A DNA stretch of 64,000 nt from Neospora caninum Liverpool. Lineage: Eukaryota; Apicomplexa; Conoidasida; Eucoccidiorida; Sarcocystidae. Within the stretch, counting starts at the first letter, position 1. The number at the start of each line of letters is the position of its first letter. The DNA is taken from the NCBI RefSeq assembly GCF_000208865.1, contig NC_018395.1, forward strand, positions 4,512,839-4,576,838. The letters are read 5' to 3'. Positions 12,419 to 24,235 of this stretch are shown here, in pieces. The notes beneath the pieces were generated by a model that had not been told where the DNA came from, ran no database searches, and saw only the letters and a program-made list of their open reading frames with translations. The position numbers and the translations under genes were made by a program.

Positions 12419-15400
12419 TCAAGGTCCTTTCCACCGTGGTTTCAAAGGCGTGTTTTCTCTTGTGCCTGGGGCTCCGAGCGGCTTGGTTCTGGCGGTCGCT
12501 GGCGAAACTCGAAGTTCTTGCGCGAGTCGGGCCGCAGCGCCTTCCGCGTTCAGGACGGCTTCTCCATTCTTTCTCACAATTGCGGGTGGCGGCGCGGAAG
12601 GCGCGTTGCGCCAAGCGCAGTTGTCTCTCTCTCGTTCTCGCCCCTCGCCGAAGCACGCATCGCTTGCGCCCCGGAAGCTCGGTCGCGTCTCTCGAGGCGA
12701 GAGAAGAGGGCTCGAGGCAAAGAGGTGCGCGTCCAAGTCGGCTAGCCGCGGCCCGAGCTCTGGGCTCGGAGTCTGCGAGAAGGGAAACTCGCGAGAGAGT
12801 CCCGTCGTCGCTGGACCTCTCGCGTCCGAGTCGCTGTTCCGGGAGACGCCCCGGGGCGGACGACGCAGGGGGATCCCAGAAGCCGCCTTTGGAGCGAAAG
12901 AGACGCCTTGGAACTGCCGAGTCTCGTGCTCTCTTCCCGACTTCCCACTTGGCACGCGGAGGGGCGGTACCCCGACCCCTCGGAACTTCAGCTTGCTTCG
13001 AGACGCGTGGTCTGTCGAAAAAGGTCCCGTGAGGGAAAGCGCCTCGTCGCCGAGGTCAGACGCGTCTCCACAGACTCGCGATAAGGGAGCAGACCGGCTA
13101 GAAGCCTGTTCGCATCCGAACAGATCCGGCTCAGAGGACGCCTCGAGTTTGAGACGCAAAGAGCGAGGAGACTCCACACCAGGACGGTCCCGCGGCGAGA
13201 GACGCGGACGCGACAGGTGGGCGGAAGGCCCGCGTTGGCCTCCCTTGATGTCTTCCTGGGCACGAAGAATAAGTTGGTTGAGGTACGCCAGAGCTGGATC
13301 TGCCTTCGTCGCGCCTTCCCGCCGTGTGCGAGCCTGCGCCGGCCTCACCTCACTGTCCAAGGGATGACAGCTCTCAACGACACCCCAGGATCGACCGTGG
13401 CTGCGCTCCAGGCCTCTGCCGGGTCTTCCTCCCAAGGCGCCGCTGAGCTCGCCACCCTCGCTCCACATTGCCACGCGCCCCATCTCCGCGGCTTCTCTTC
13501 TTTGTGGAAAGGCCGCAAAGTTCTCAAGCGCGTCTTCGTCAAACTGCATGCAAGACCCGTCGAAACTGTTGAGCCTGAGCGGGTTCCCGGTTTCCCCGTC
13601 CGCCTGGCGGCCGCTGCCTCGGGGGTCGTAGGGCCGAGCTCCTCGCCGAAGAAAAGCCGCGGCGTGGGGAAACACGCGGTCCTCTTCCAAGACGGTGACG
13701 TCTCCCACGGTGTCTCGGAGCGCCGCCTCGACCGCCTGGCGTCCAGCGTCTAAGCGGAGCTCGAGATGCTCCAGTTCAAACCGTTTTCTCGTCAGCTCTG
13801 GAAGCTTCAAGTTCTGGAAACGCGCGAGATCCTGCGGAACGGCGCCGGAAGCAGAACCGACACAGGCAGGCCTTCGCGCGTCTTTGCCGCGTGCCGCTTC
13901 GCTGCGCTCCGAGTCCGAACCCAAAGGCGCCTCTGCAGACGCGAAAAACCGCCTCGAAGTTTCCCAATCGCCGTCTCCCGGAGAGGCCTGCCGCAGAACC
14001 AGATCTGTGGAGTGGGCTGGGCCGTCCTCTCGGTCACCCTCTCGGCTCAGGCAGTCGCCTTTGGCGTTCTTCTCTCGCGCGCGCGACGCGGCGCGGGGTA
14101 GCAGTGCACTGCAGACGACTTGCGAGGTCAACTGGTGTGCAAGGACGTCAGGTTTCTTTCCTTCCTGGTCAGATCCCTCCGCTAGCTGCGGCCAACCGCG
14201 CCGCTGCTCGGCATGCCCGCCGGCCCGCCCAGCCCCGCTGGCCTCCAGCGCCTCGGGGTTCCAGCGCGCGTCCACGCCGCCGCCGTCCTGAGGCAGTCCT
14301 TTCTCCGGACCTTCCAAGGCGCGCGGTGCGGGCGCGGGCGGCAATCTTTGAGCAGCGACGGTGCTCTGTTTGAGCGTTTCGGGCTCCAAATGGTACACGA
14401 CAAAGAAACGCAGTTCGCGGATCAGGCGCTCCAAGTAACAAATGTACTGCCGAGACGCACGCAGCTGATCCTGAACTTCAAACAGACGCGTCGCGGTGAC
14501 ATTGAGGTCGGTGCGCGTCGTCTGCAACAAACTCTCGAGACGAAACATTTCGCTGTCTCGCTCCTCCTTGCGCTCCTCCATCGTCTCGTCCCGTTTCTTC
14601 AACTCCGAGTACGCGGCGCGCAGGCGGTCCAGCTCCGTCTGGGAACCGAGAAAGAAAAACGCACGGAAACCGCTCACACATTCTTATTTCAAAGCCACGC
14701 GACCGTCTTGGATGTGACTACCGCGCTGACTATATACATGGCAACAGTGCTTCATACGCATGTACACACTCGTTACTCTTCCACCCGGCACATCTACATA
14801 ACCACATACATTCATATATATAGATATATATATTGCAGTACTTATGCATGTATGCATACGCTTTTTGTGCCCACGTGGAAAGACGACGGTCAATTTACCT
14901 GGAAAAACGCGCATTCTTTCTGCAGTCGGAAGCGGGTTTCCGCGGACTGGCGGAATTCCTCTTCACTGCGTCTTTCCAGGCGCTTGAAATCTTCCTCGCG
15001 ACTGAGGGCGGCTCGTCGGGAGGCCTCCAGTTTCCCAGAGAGTTCTTCGTTTTCCTTCCCCAGCTCTCGCAGACGCGCGTCCTTCTCGGCCAGCTCTTCG
15101 CGCCGCCGTTCCAGGGCCGCCTTCAGATGGAGGATCTTTGGAACAGAGAAAACAGGAGACAGGAGAAACCAGGAAGAAGCTAAAAAACGGACTGCCTCCG
15201 GACGAGATCCTAAGCTTCCGACGACCGATGCGTCGAGTGCTGAGGCCGGAGGGGCGTCCACGTCGGCATGCAGACGCCTCTCGAAAAAAAACGCTCGCTC
15301 CGTGACCGCACGCACACCATACACTGGGAAGAACGCGGCGGTGCCCTCCGCGGCCCCGCGTCATTCCTAAACAGATCTGGCGAAAAGCGAAGCAGAAGTC

Positions 15401-17558
15401 GAAAGACACAGATTGGGCACAAGGCGACCGCACACTGTTCGCTCCCTATTAGGGAGTCGCCTCGGCTACGCTCTCAAGAATTTGGACGTTGAACACAACT
15501 AAGAGTCCCAGCAGTTCCATAGGAAACGGGGTTCCTTCCGCTTTTTCTCTTTGCTCCTTTCGAGGACTCGCTCACCTCTCGGAATTCGTTGCTCTGTGTC
15601 CCTGCATGCTGGCACAAGTCTGCGCGCGCCTGCTGCAAGAGATTGGCCTTTTCAGCGAGAAGCTCTTTCAAATGGAGGCTCTTCCGCTCGAGCAGCCGCG
15701 AGTCATTCTCCAGGAGGGCTGAATAGAGTCGCGCAGAAGCTGAGGGCGGCAAGTGATCGCCTACGGGGAAAGCGAGCCCGCGACTCCCTGGAGACAAGTC
15801 GCCTTCTGCGAGACAGGAAAAGCAAATGTGCAAAAATGGTAGCACAAAAAAGGGCAGAACGGGACACAAGTAGTCACGCAGTGCTGGAACCGGAGGCATG
15901 GCGAGACAGGCATCTCCAAAAGGGAAAGGGAAGCTGGAACTGGCCTTTCAGGAATAAAACAGCGAAGCGAAATGCGTCGTGGGTCAGGGATTCTATTCTG
16001 TGACGCGCGTCTGCTTGACTTTCCTCGTCGGCTGATCGGCCATTTTGCCCCTTTTTCTCGAGCAAAAGAAACGCTACAGCGAAGACAACTCGACCGGGCG
16101 CCTCCGAAAAAGGGATTTCGCGCAAAACACCGCGCTCTCAGCCACACAAGGCAACACTCAGCCGGAAGGATCCAAACAGCGTCTCTCTTCCTGCAGGATA
16201 CTGGAAACGTTTCTTGCCACTTTCCGCTCCTCCACAGTCCACCTGGGCTAGCCGCTTCCCCTACGCTCCTTGGTTCATACCTTGTCTCTCCTCTCGTCCC
16301 ACTCCCCTCCTTTCGGTCCGTCGCTTTCCTGCCGTAACTTCTCCCTTTTGCTCCTTCGCGGCTTTCCTCTTGCCTCATTTTCGCCTCCCATTCTCATTCC
16401 TTTTCGTTCACTACGTCCGTCTTCAGATTCACATGCTTCTGTTTGCCCTCTGCAGGGGGCTGCCTGTCTCCCTCCGTCACCGCTTTCCCTGCCTCCTTCC
16501 CTCCTTCGTCTCTCTCCCTTCTAGTGTGTCTTGCTCGCCTCACCTTGCCGATTTCGACGAATGCCGCCGCGACCAGGTCCGGCAACGGATTCTCGCGGTC
16601 TGTCGACAGCCTGGAGATCCAGGCGCTGAGGATCTGTTTGGGGGGCTAGATCATCCTGTTCAAGAACATCGGTTTGCAGGCTCCGCAACGTGGTGTCCCT
16701 CGAGAATTGAAGTCCGTCTGCACGCATGGTGCACGTGCCTGCGCTCCCCCCCTCGTCTGCGTTGACTCTCGCGAGACTTTCCAGCCGTTTTGAAGGAGGC
16801 GCAGAACGAAACGGCTCGCTTGCCCAGCTCTTGCTTCGAGAGGCCTCCGCCGCCTGCCTCACTTCTCTGCCTGTTTCTCGGCTCCCCACTAAGGCCGGAA
16901 GGGACGGCTCTGGACACGCCGTGGCAACTCCTCCGACCGTACGCCCACTGTGGCTAGGGAGTGGTGAGCTTCTCCTTTCTTTGGACAGGGCGTCTCTCGC
17001 AGCCTCGGTGCCCGCCTTGCTCCATGCCGCTGGGGTTCCCTCGCTCGCTCTGTCTCGTTCTGTGGCCAGCGCGCGCGGTCGCCTCGGAGAGCTAACGGGG
17101 GACTCCATCGGAGTCTGAAAGGGGGACTGGTGCGGACTGCGAACTGGCGACCGGACGGGACTCTCACCAAGGGAAGAAGAACGGCTTTTAGGGCGCGCCC
17201 GGCCGCGAAGAGAGGAGACAGAAAGAGCCGACAAGAAAGCGTCGGAAGTTGACGGGGGAGCTCGCTGGCGACTCGACCAGCGAGGCTTACAAGAATCAGA
17301 GTGGAAATAGGCGGCGCCAGTCCCGTCGAGTTGGGCCCTGTGTCCCTCCCTTCGAGAAGATGGCGGCGGCAGAGAGCAGCTGGGTACAAGCCACGTCTGC
17401 TCCGTCAGGGACTTCGCCACTGAGAGAGAGTTCCTCTCCTTCCCAGGTCGTGCCTCCGGAGAGGACAAGACACCAGACCGGGCACAAGACGGCATGATGC
17501 CGTCTCCACCCGAGGGCGTATAGAGTGGGGAAGCGTTGGAAGGAAGCGATCTGGACAT
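12419..17558 (-). CDS. Large SP-rich coiled-coil protein, function unknown
   Basis: Four exons read on the minus strand join in phase: 17558-16544, 15805-15576, 15135-14899, 14638-12419 (3702 nt, 1233 residues). Residues 1-338 are Ser/Pro/Arg-rich and include a run of Ser-Pro dipeptides at about 131-160, typical proline-directed kinase sites. Exons 2 and 3 and the start of exon 4 (about residues 355-570) are Leu/Glu/Lys/Arg-rich with heptad character, for example LERRREELAEKDARLREL, and predict a long coiled coil. The remainder is low-complexity and Arg/Ser-rich. No enzymatic motif, signal peptide or membrane segment is visible. Such proteins in coccidians are often cytoskeletal or centrosomal, but nothing here proves that. 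The start is the first ATG of the open frame; an upstream non-coding exon is possible. The gene model is firm, the role is not known. Confidence 0.8.
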
Positions 17559-18828
17559 TCTGGGTGAGGCACCATCGTGGACAGCCCGTCACTGTCTTCG
17601 GTCTGAGGCAAAAGCGCCCTCAAAGCCCTGTTTTCGAAGACACGCGCCGTCCGTCGATGCTCTGCAGTCGACTGCATAACACCCACAAACGCCGCAGGCT
17701 TACCATGTTTCACTGAAAAGAACCGCGATAACGGCAGCACACGCGCTGACAATCTCCCTCTGTCTAACGGCAGCACCTCCCCCTAGCGGCTAAAGCGCCC
17801 TTCTCCGAAAAGATGAACACGGGGAAAGCATAAGGCTCAAAGGCATGTCCGGGCATGTGCCAAAAGGCGCACTGGCGCGCTCTGAAGTGGGGGGGGAAAG
17901 AAGCAATGCAATCCTCATCGCAACGAGAAAGAGAAGGCAGGCCTAGTGTAGTCAAAGAGACAGCGGATGAAGGCACGAACGTGCATCTGTTCTTGTTCAC
18001 CGCGGAACGAAGACACGAGGTTGGCCCAACTGAGAAAATTCCCGACAAATTACAGTGGGCAGAAGCGTTGTCGGGTCGGCGAGTACGCCGCTGACGCAGG
18101 CAAGAGCGCAGGCAAGAGGTCGACAGCTTTAAGGAGGCATACAACAACAGAAGGCAAACACAACTTCTTCGTGCGCTTTGCTCGGATAGGCAGCGAGGAA
18201 GCGGTTGAAAAGAAAGGTGAACTCGACGCCAGGGATGCGGAAACCCGACAGGTGGGCAGAGTGGGACTGTTTTTCCGTTAGTGACAGGGCACAACGTATG
18301 GAGAAAGACAGATCGGATGCGGTGACAGTTTTTGCCAGAAGCCTCGCAGTCTTGCAAAGAGCATGACGTCAGCCAGCGTTGACCAAGCTCAAGAATCAAG
18401 GAATGAGACGCCAAGGCCGTCAGGTTGCCGTTTGGATTTCCAGCATGTCGTTCATCGCTACTCTCAAGGCATATCTGGGACAGAGAAGGAACTTACAAAA
18501 CTCTAGAGGACGGTTGGAAACGTTTCGTGTGCCCGTTCAACGGAAAGATGCGAAATGGAAGAAGGACTTCGGAGTCTCTCTGAAAGCACCCCGTCAGACT
18601 GCTACCCGACATCAGTCTCCAGGCAACGTTTCCGTAATTGCGTGTCTTTTTACCATGGCTTTTCGGTATGAAGCACACGGGCATGGAGGCAGGTTCTTAC
18701 GCGAAGGAAAAGAGGAAAAGGCGATTCTACGTCGACTATGGGAGAGGCTCCGCGGAACGTGTAAAGGACCCAAACCGAGTCTCTCGAGAAGGCCGCTGAG
18801 TAGGCAGCTGCACTTTCCGATCAGAAGT
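17559..18828. other. Divergent promoter region
   Basis: This lies between the start of the minus-strand coiled-coil gene and the first proposed exon of the plus-strand coiled-coil gene, so it should hold both promoters. No conserved coding segment was recognised. Short open frames here have mixed composition and no splice-linked partners that I could defend. Confidence 0.45.
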
Positions 18829-21800
18829 ATGGAGGACGGTTCCCTTCTCGAAGCTGTAGAGGAGCAAGTAAGTGCTGCCGCAGAGGATTGCTGGCAAGAA
18901 GAGATGATCGAAGCGGAATGGGGAGACTACGGTAACCTTTGCCAGATGTTGACTCACAGGCGGTCAAAACCAGTCAGACGGCGCGTGTTTCTCTGGAGAT
19001 CGAGAATACAGGGGATGCAATAGTGCTTCATGGCACGGAATAACGGAGGGAAACCGCTGAAGAGAAGCGGAAACTATGAAATCAATTCGCCCATCATACG
19101 CCACTTCTTTGGAGAGAAGCAAGATTGAGACTGACGGTTCGGGGGGGCGTCCCGCTGTGGAACGGGCAGACAGCAAGAAGAGGGGCGGTGTCTTGTCTAT
19201 CTTTTTGAGCAGGGAAGAATCATTGGAGCTTCGTTGCGGGAAAGGGCGACGTAAAGATAAAAAGAAAACGAAAACAAGGAAAGATGCACAAGATTTTCAT
19301 CGCGAGGGCAGCAAATGGGGCTCAACATATCGCCCCGCTCTCCTCTTTGTCTTGTTCGGACGCTCGGTGATCCTGGCACGGCTGCAGGAACGCCGAGATC
19401 CGAGATTTATGGGAGCGGGGTAGGGAACCTTCACGGCGGGAAAAAATAGTCCTGTGTAGATCGGTATCTTGAGATCGATAGTGTTTGGAAAGAGGTGACT
19501 ATCTAAAAAGAGAGCTGGTTGGCCACAAAGCACCGACACCAGCGCTAACCGAGCAAAGCATCTTACTGAAAATGGCAAAACGCCGTGTGTTCCGCGACGT
19601 TTCGTCCGTCCTGGGATGGATTCGAGACAGCCACAAACAAACCTGATACCGGCCTGCCAATCTGTTTGCATGCACGGCTGCAGGATTTTCATCGAATTGG
19701 AGCTGCTTTTGTTAAAATGGGTGTGATCCTAAACGCCTTTCCAGGAATTTTCCAGGTACATATCTTGTTGTACTGAAATTTTCAGCAGCCAGCCTTGCAG
19801 GACCCTTGTTCGCAACTCAGTATCCAGTGTTAAGTTCCAGAATTGTAAATGGACACCAGCCTTGTGACCTCCACCAGGAATGTCAGCAAAAAAGAAGAGC
19901 CTTATAGTGAAGTTGTTTCCATTCCAGCGTAAGCACGCTGCAGTGTCCTTGATACAAATTTTCCGTTCCAGAGCTAAGCACGCGGAATGCTTGCTGGATT
20001 GCCTTTCTCACAAACCTGAAAGTTGTAAAGTTATCCGATGCGAAAGAGGAAGCCCAACTCAGCTTCCGTTAAGGAACAGGAGTGGCATGTACTTTTCTCA
20101 GTGGGTCGCTTATTTGGTAGCTATCTTCCAGAAAGGTATTCACCGCTAGAGTACAACCGACATCCTGTGTCTATTAGAGGGCATCTCGGGCATCTCAACG
20201 AGGCAACAGAGAAATTGTATTTGTGCCGCGCACATCGCTGTCAGAGTGCTGTGCATAACGCCTGCTGTGTCCGCAACTGCAGGCTCACGAATCAGCCGTG
20301 TTTATCTCCTGACCGAGTGCTACCCTGGCTCCGTAGCACTATCTCAGTGAAGTTTTCACCAGTCTAAGATCACATGTAATTGCATCGGAAATCCACACCG
20401 CAAAAAACCGGCCATGCAGTAGGCGAAAGGAGAAGACTCGTCACGCGCCTTCTGCGTCCTCTTGTACCACCATCAGGCGTAGGGTTCCCGAACCCTTGCT
20501 GCCATTGATCGTTTGACGACTCTTCCCCCCCGTCGGGATTCCACAGGGGAAGTTCGTGCTCCGTTCTGATTCAGGATGGTCTAAGGCAGAAAAATTAGTC
20601 ACACTCCAATTCTCCGAACCACACTGGGATGGCAACAGTTCCCCTGGTGCAACCGGGCGTCTATACAGCGTGACATGGCCGTTCCGCTCGATCTAACCAT
20701 TTGCTATTTTCCTCCGGTGCCTGAAGATTGCTCGGTCCGAGTGTTTTTTCACAAGCCAAGCAAATGTTACCAGCTCCCGCTACGAGGCAGCGTGCTGCGT
20801 TGGTGGGCTTCCTCCATGGGACACAAAAGCTTGCCGAATTACAGCAGGCTGTGTCCGCATTGGAAGCCGATCTGGTTGAAGTACGTCGCCATTCCACGCG
20901 AGACCCTCTCGTGCTTAATTGTGTTTATGGGCCTTGTTGTCCTGCCAGCAAACTAAAGAAGTAGCTCTGTTGCGTCACAGAGCAGCGTCCATAGATGCTT
21001 CAGCTGCTGCGGCCACGGAGGACATAGTGGCGATCGACTGCACAATTCGTGATTTGACAGAACAGGCCCAGGAGCTGAAGACCCGTAAGCCGCATCCTGG
21101 TTTTCCGCGAATCCGTCCTCTATGCTGTCCTTCGGAAAAGGTCTGGAAACTGCAACTGAGGCTCTTGCCGCTGAAAAAACTAAGTACGGCGAAGAAAAAA
21201 AGTCAGCAAAAGATACACCTATTGTGTTTCGCCCTTTCCGACTTTTACTGGTTTGCCTCGTCAGGGAATGTGCGCAACTACACCTTCGCCTTAAAAACTG
21301 TGTTGACGACCTGCAAAAGTACGGCCTTTAGACTTCTTTTGCACTCAAGGGCGCTACATCCGTTTTAGGCGGATAAAGCAATTGCCTGAACAAAGCCATC
21401 TTGAAGAACAACAGTACGCTGTCACTCTTCTGTGGCGCCTATTTGGCATTCACTCATTACCTCATTAGAAGAGTACTGGATTGCCAATTGCGTCTGCTCG
21501 AATCGTTGAAAAAAGAGAGAGATGACCTTTCAAAGAGAGCGGCGGTCAGCCTGACATCCTCAAATACCATGAGTACCACCACCGATTTTGTTACTTTTAG
21601 GCGCTGCACGAAACTGCAACTACTGTCAACAGGGAGAAGGAACAGCTTCAGCTAGAACTGCGCTTGCTCTATCAGAGGCGCGACGCCGCTTCGAGAACAG
21701 AGCAGCACCGGCGAGAAGCGCAAATTCTCCGCGAAAGAAATGAAGCACTACGGAAGGAGATACAGGTAATGGAGACAAACCTGTCAGCTTCCTAAAGCGA

Positions 21801-22688
21801 TTATCGGGAGCGCTGCAGGCGCGGGAGATGGAACTGGGCCATTTGCTGACCGACGCTCAAAAGCATCAGCCCATCCGTTCTCTGACACGCCCAAAGATCT
21901 CATTTTGCAGCCCTTCTATTTCTCCTGGGAAGGTCAGGTCCCTTGGTGGGTGGCCGTCAGTATCTCACACACGACAGAGAGTCGCGAGCACTACCTCGAG
22001 CTGGGACATGCCCCCAGCATCCTCCGCGCCTACGCTTGCTTTTCCTCGTCCACCGCCTCACGACGTCTGCTCCCAGGCCCCCGTTTTACAGCACTATTCT
22101 AACCCGGCCTCGCAGACGCGCACAGGCACCGACGCGGCGTCAACTGGGAAATACTCCGGGCTTCAAGCTTCCGGGGCAGGGCGCCCTGGCATTTGTTCTG
22201 CGCCTTGCCGCATCAGCCTTGCCCCCTGTGAAGCCGACTTAACCGGTGCAACATCTGTGTCCCACCATGAGCACGAGTTCGAACCAAAAGAAAGTGATGA
22301 ACTTGATTTGAGCGAGTTCGACAAAGACACCACTCCTACGGCAGCCTTCAGAGCGGGTGAACCGTGTAAGTCCGTGTACGCCCTTAGACATATACTATAG
22401 CATGGCAACCTTCGAATTCATGTAGACCGCTTCCATACCGAGGAACATCCCACGAGACGTCCGTTCCTTTCAAGACAAGTAAGACAGTCCCTGCTGCGCC
22501 TTGGAACAGACCCTACTGCCTGCCGTATTAGGCTCGGAAGCGGGAGTTGCAGCAGCAACGAAAACGGGCACGAACTACCGCCAGCGGCAAAGGGAAAGGG
22601 ACAACAAAGCGGCATAAAGGCGTGCCGGCATCACCGAAGACATCGTTGGCTAGTCGAGCCACAGCACGAGATGGGCAAGCAAGATTAA
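18829..22688 (+). CDS. Many-exon coiled-coil protein, possible CCDC61/VFL3 relative
   Basis: The 3' half is a phase-consistent chain of short exons: 20761-20880, 20949-21084, 21141-21201, 21265-21318, 21369-21413, 21469-21544, 21601-21765, 21819-22365. It encodes a Leu/Glu/Arg-rich coiled coil (for example LRLLESLKKERDDLSKRAA) followed by a Ser/Pro/Thr-rich tail ending near an acidic DLSEFD motif. Upstream pieces are tentative: 18829-18867, 18960-19022, 19684-19755 and 20547-20669. The terminal exon is ambiguous: an acceptor at 22510 keeps phase and stops at 22688; one at 22532 stops at 22617; a third reading gives a basic ARKRELQQQRKRAR tail. A beta-rich head, a coiled coil and then a T-P-T-A-A-F motif with a possible basic tail recall the centriolar/basal-body protein CCDC61 (VFL3). 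That is an inference from motif order, with no search. The 5' boundary is not established. Confidence 0.55.
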
Positions 22689-22741
22689 CAAGTTTCCTGG
22701 TCCCGAAACACCATCTGTAAAGGCTGGACAATGCTCCCCGA

Positions 22742-24235
22742 CTATTTCCGTGACACAGCAGGAAACAAGGGCAGGAAATGATCCGCTGTCTGCCCAGCAT
22801 GCGGCCGTAAGCCAGTTGAACAGGCCGCAGAGCTGGTGAACAAGATGTGAAGAGGTTCCTCCGCAACGTTTTGGGGGAAGCCAAGACATGCAATCACCTT
22901 TAGTGCAGTCTGGTTAGGTGCATTTTGAGCAGTTCCATCACTTGACGAAAGTTGGCCAAGGCAAACGGGGTGCATGCAGTGAGCCGAACTACCTTGGGAG
23001 TTTCCGCTCCGCAGACTCGGGTCGTGTACCTCGTAGACGACAATAACACGTCGGAGTGCGTGGCTCAGAGCAACGATCTCCGGACCTCCGCCCCACGTGT
23101 TCGGCAGGCGCATCCTTTCGCAATACGCCGCGGGAGTTGTATTGTAGTCCGCCGCAGCCAGATTGACCAGGCTGCTACGCGGCAGCACCTCGTCGCCTTC
23201 TAGTACGAGGGTTGAAACATTTGTATCCTGTAGCGTGTCAACTGCTAGCTGCAGCAAAACGTCAAATGCAAACGTGGACGCACCTGAGGGGGCACCTTAT
23301 ACACCACTTGGATGCGTAGAGTGTGGTACCACTATGTCGCGCGTAACAGCGAGCAAGGTCGTTGTTCCCGATCAGCGCAACTCACCTGCCGAAGAGAGCC
23401 GATCATGTCCAGGAACGCAGGATCATTAAGATCTGCATGCGTCTCAAAGGCACTCCACCATAAGCATGCAGCCACTGACGCGAAAAGGCAGGCGCCGTCG
23501 CCGGGCACCTGATTCGGGCAAACACATACACTGGCACCGAACCACCATATCTATGTCTCCGCACGCGCGTTTCACGTTGCCTGTCCCGAAAGTCCAGTGG
23601 GCAGACGAGCCATCATAGCGCACTTACTGCAATAGTGGAATAAAGCGACTCACCTCCCTAGCATGCATGCGGTAGGGCATGTCCCTAACTTCTAGGCATC
23701 CCGGAAGAAGGTTGTTTACAGATTCGTCCGAAATGAGGTCATCTCTGCTGCCCCGGGAAAGCCTCCTCAAGACGGCATCAGCAACGTATTCACGAGACGT
23801 GCAGGGGTGGCTCATCTGCAAGTTATCGAAGTCGGTTGGGGAGTCTGAATGAAACATCCTGCCATGTTTGTGTGGTGGGCGGGTTGTTCTCGGCGAGGCT
23901 TTGCGCCTGGAGGCTTGTGGCCGCCAATGAAATATCTGGTAACACATATAACATGACATGACATTACAGCCTTTTCTGCCTGCTCAGAGCCTCACGTGGA
24001 AGGAGTTTTTCATGCTCGCCCACCCCCTGGGACGGCTTTATCCCGGCCCTGAGTGTATGCGCGTTACTCGATGTTCTATGGTAGACCGATGTGGAGGTAT
24101 ATAAATGTCATACCGTACCTGTGGCATAAGAGCGTTCCCGACGAGTAGTCGCAAACTCTGAGATGGAAGATGAGGCTGCAGGGCTGCACACCTTTGGACG
24201 AAAAGAAACGTAAGGATCGCGACGAGAGATCTCAT
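22742..24235 (-). CDS. OTU-family cysteine protease with signal peptide
   Basis: Five minus-strand exons join in phase: 24235-24119, 23935-23654, 23508-23386, 23248-23030, 22897-22742 (897 nt, 298 residues). OTU proteases are usually deubiquitinases. The catalytic block GDGACLFASV sits at residues 136-145 with Cys140 as the predicted nucleophile and Asp137 beside it. The OTU motif YCERMRLPNTWGGGPEIVAL is at 216-235, and the catalytic histidine is probably His287 in TADHFLPLF. Residues 1-20 (MRSLVAILTFLFVQRCAALQ) look like a signal peptide, so the product should enter the secretory pathway and might reach the apicoplast. An in-frame ATG 48 bases upstream would bury that peptide, so I prefer the later start. 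The last intron is 132 nt, a multiple of three, and open, so retention would add 44 residues. Its stop lies about 53 bases from the convergent neighbour. The fold call is strong; substrate and location are inferred. Confidence 0.85.

Noticed and set aside
12129..13367. 412-codon plus-strand frame
   Set aside because: It is antisense to exon 4 of the coiled-coil gene, whose exons join in phase with its neighbours. The Ser/Arg-rich translation mirrors that gene.
19240..19320. Second copy of an ACAAGATTTTCATCG-like word resembling the exon start at 19684
   Set aside because: Only about 11 bases match; the flanks do not, so it is not a real duplication.
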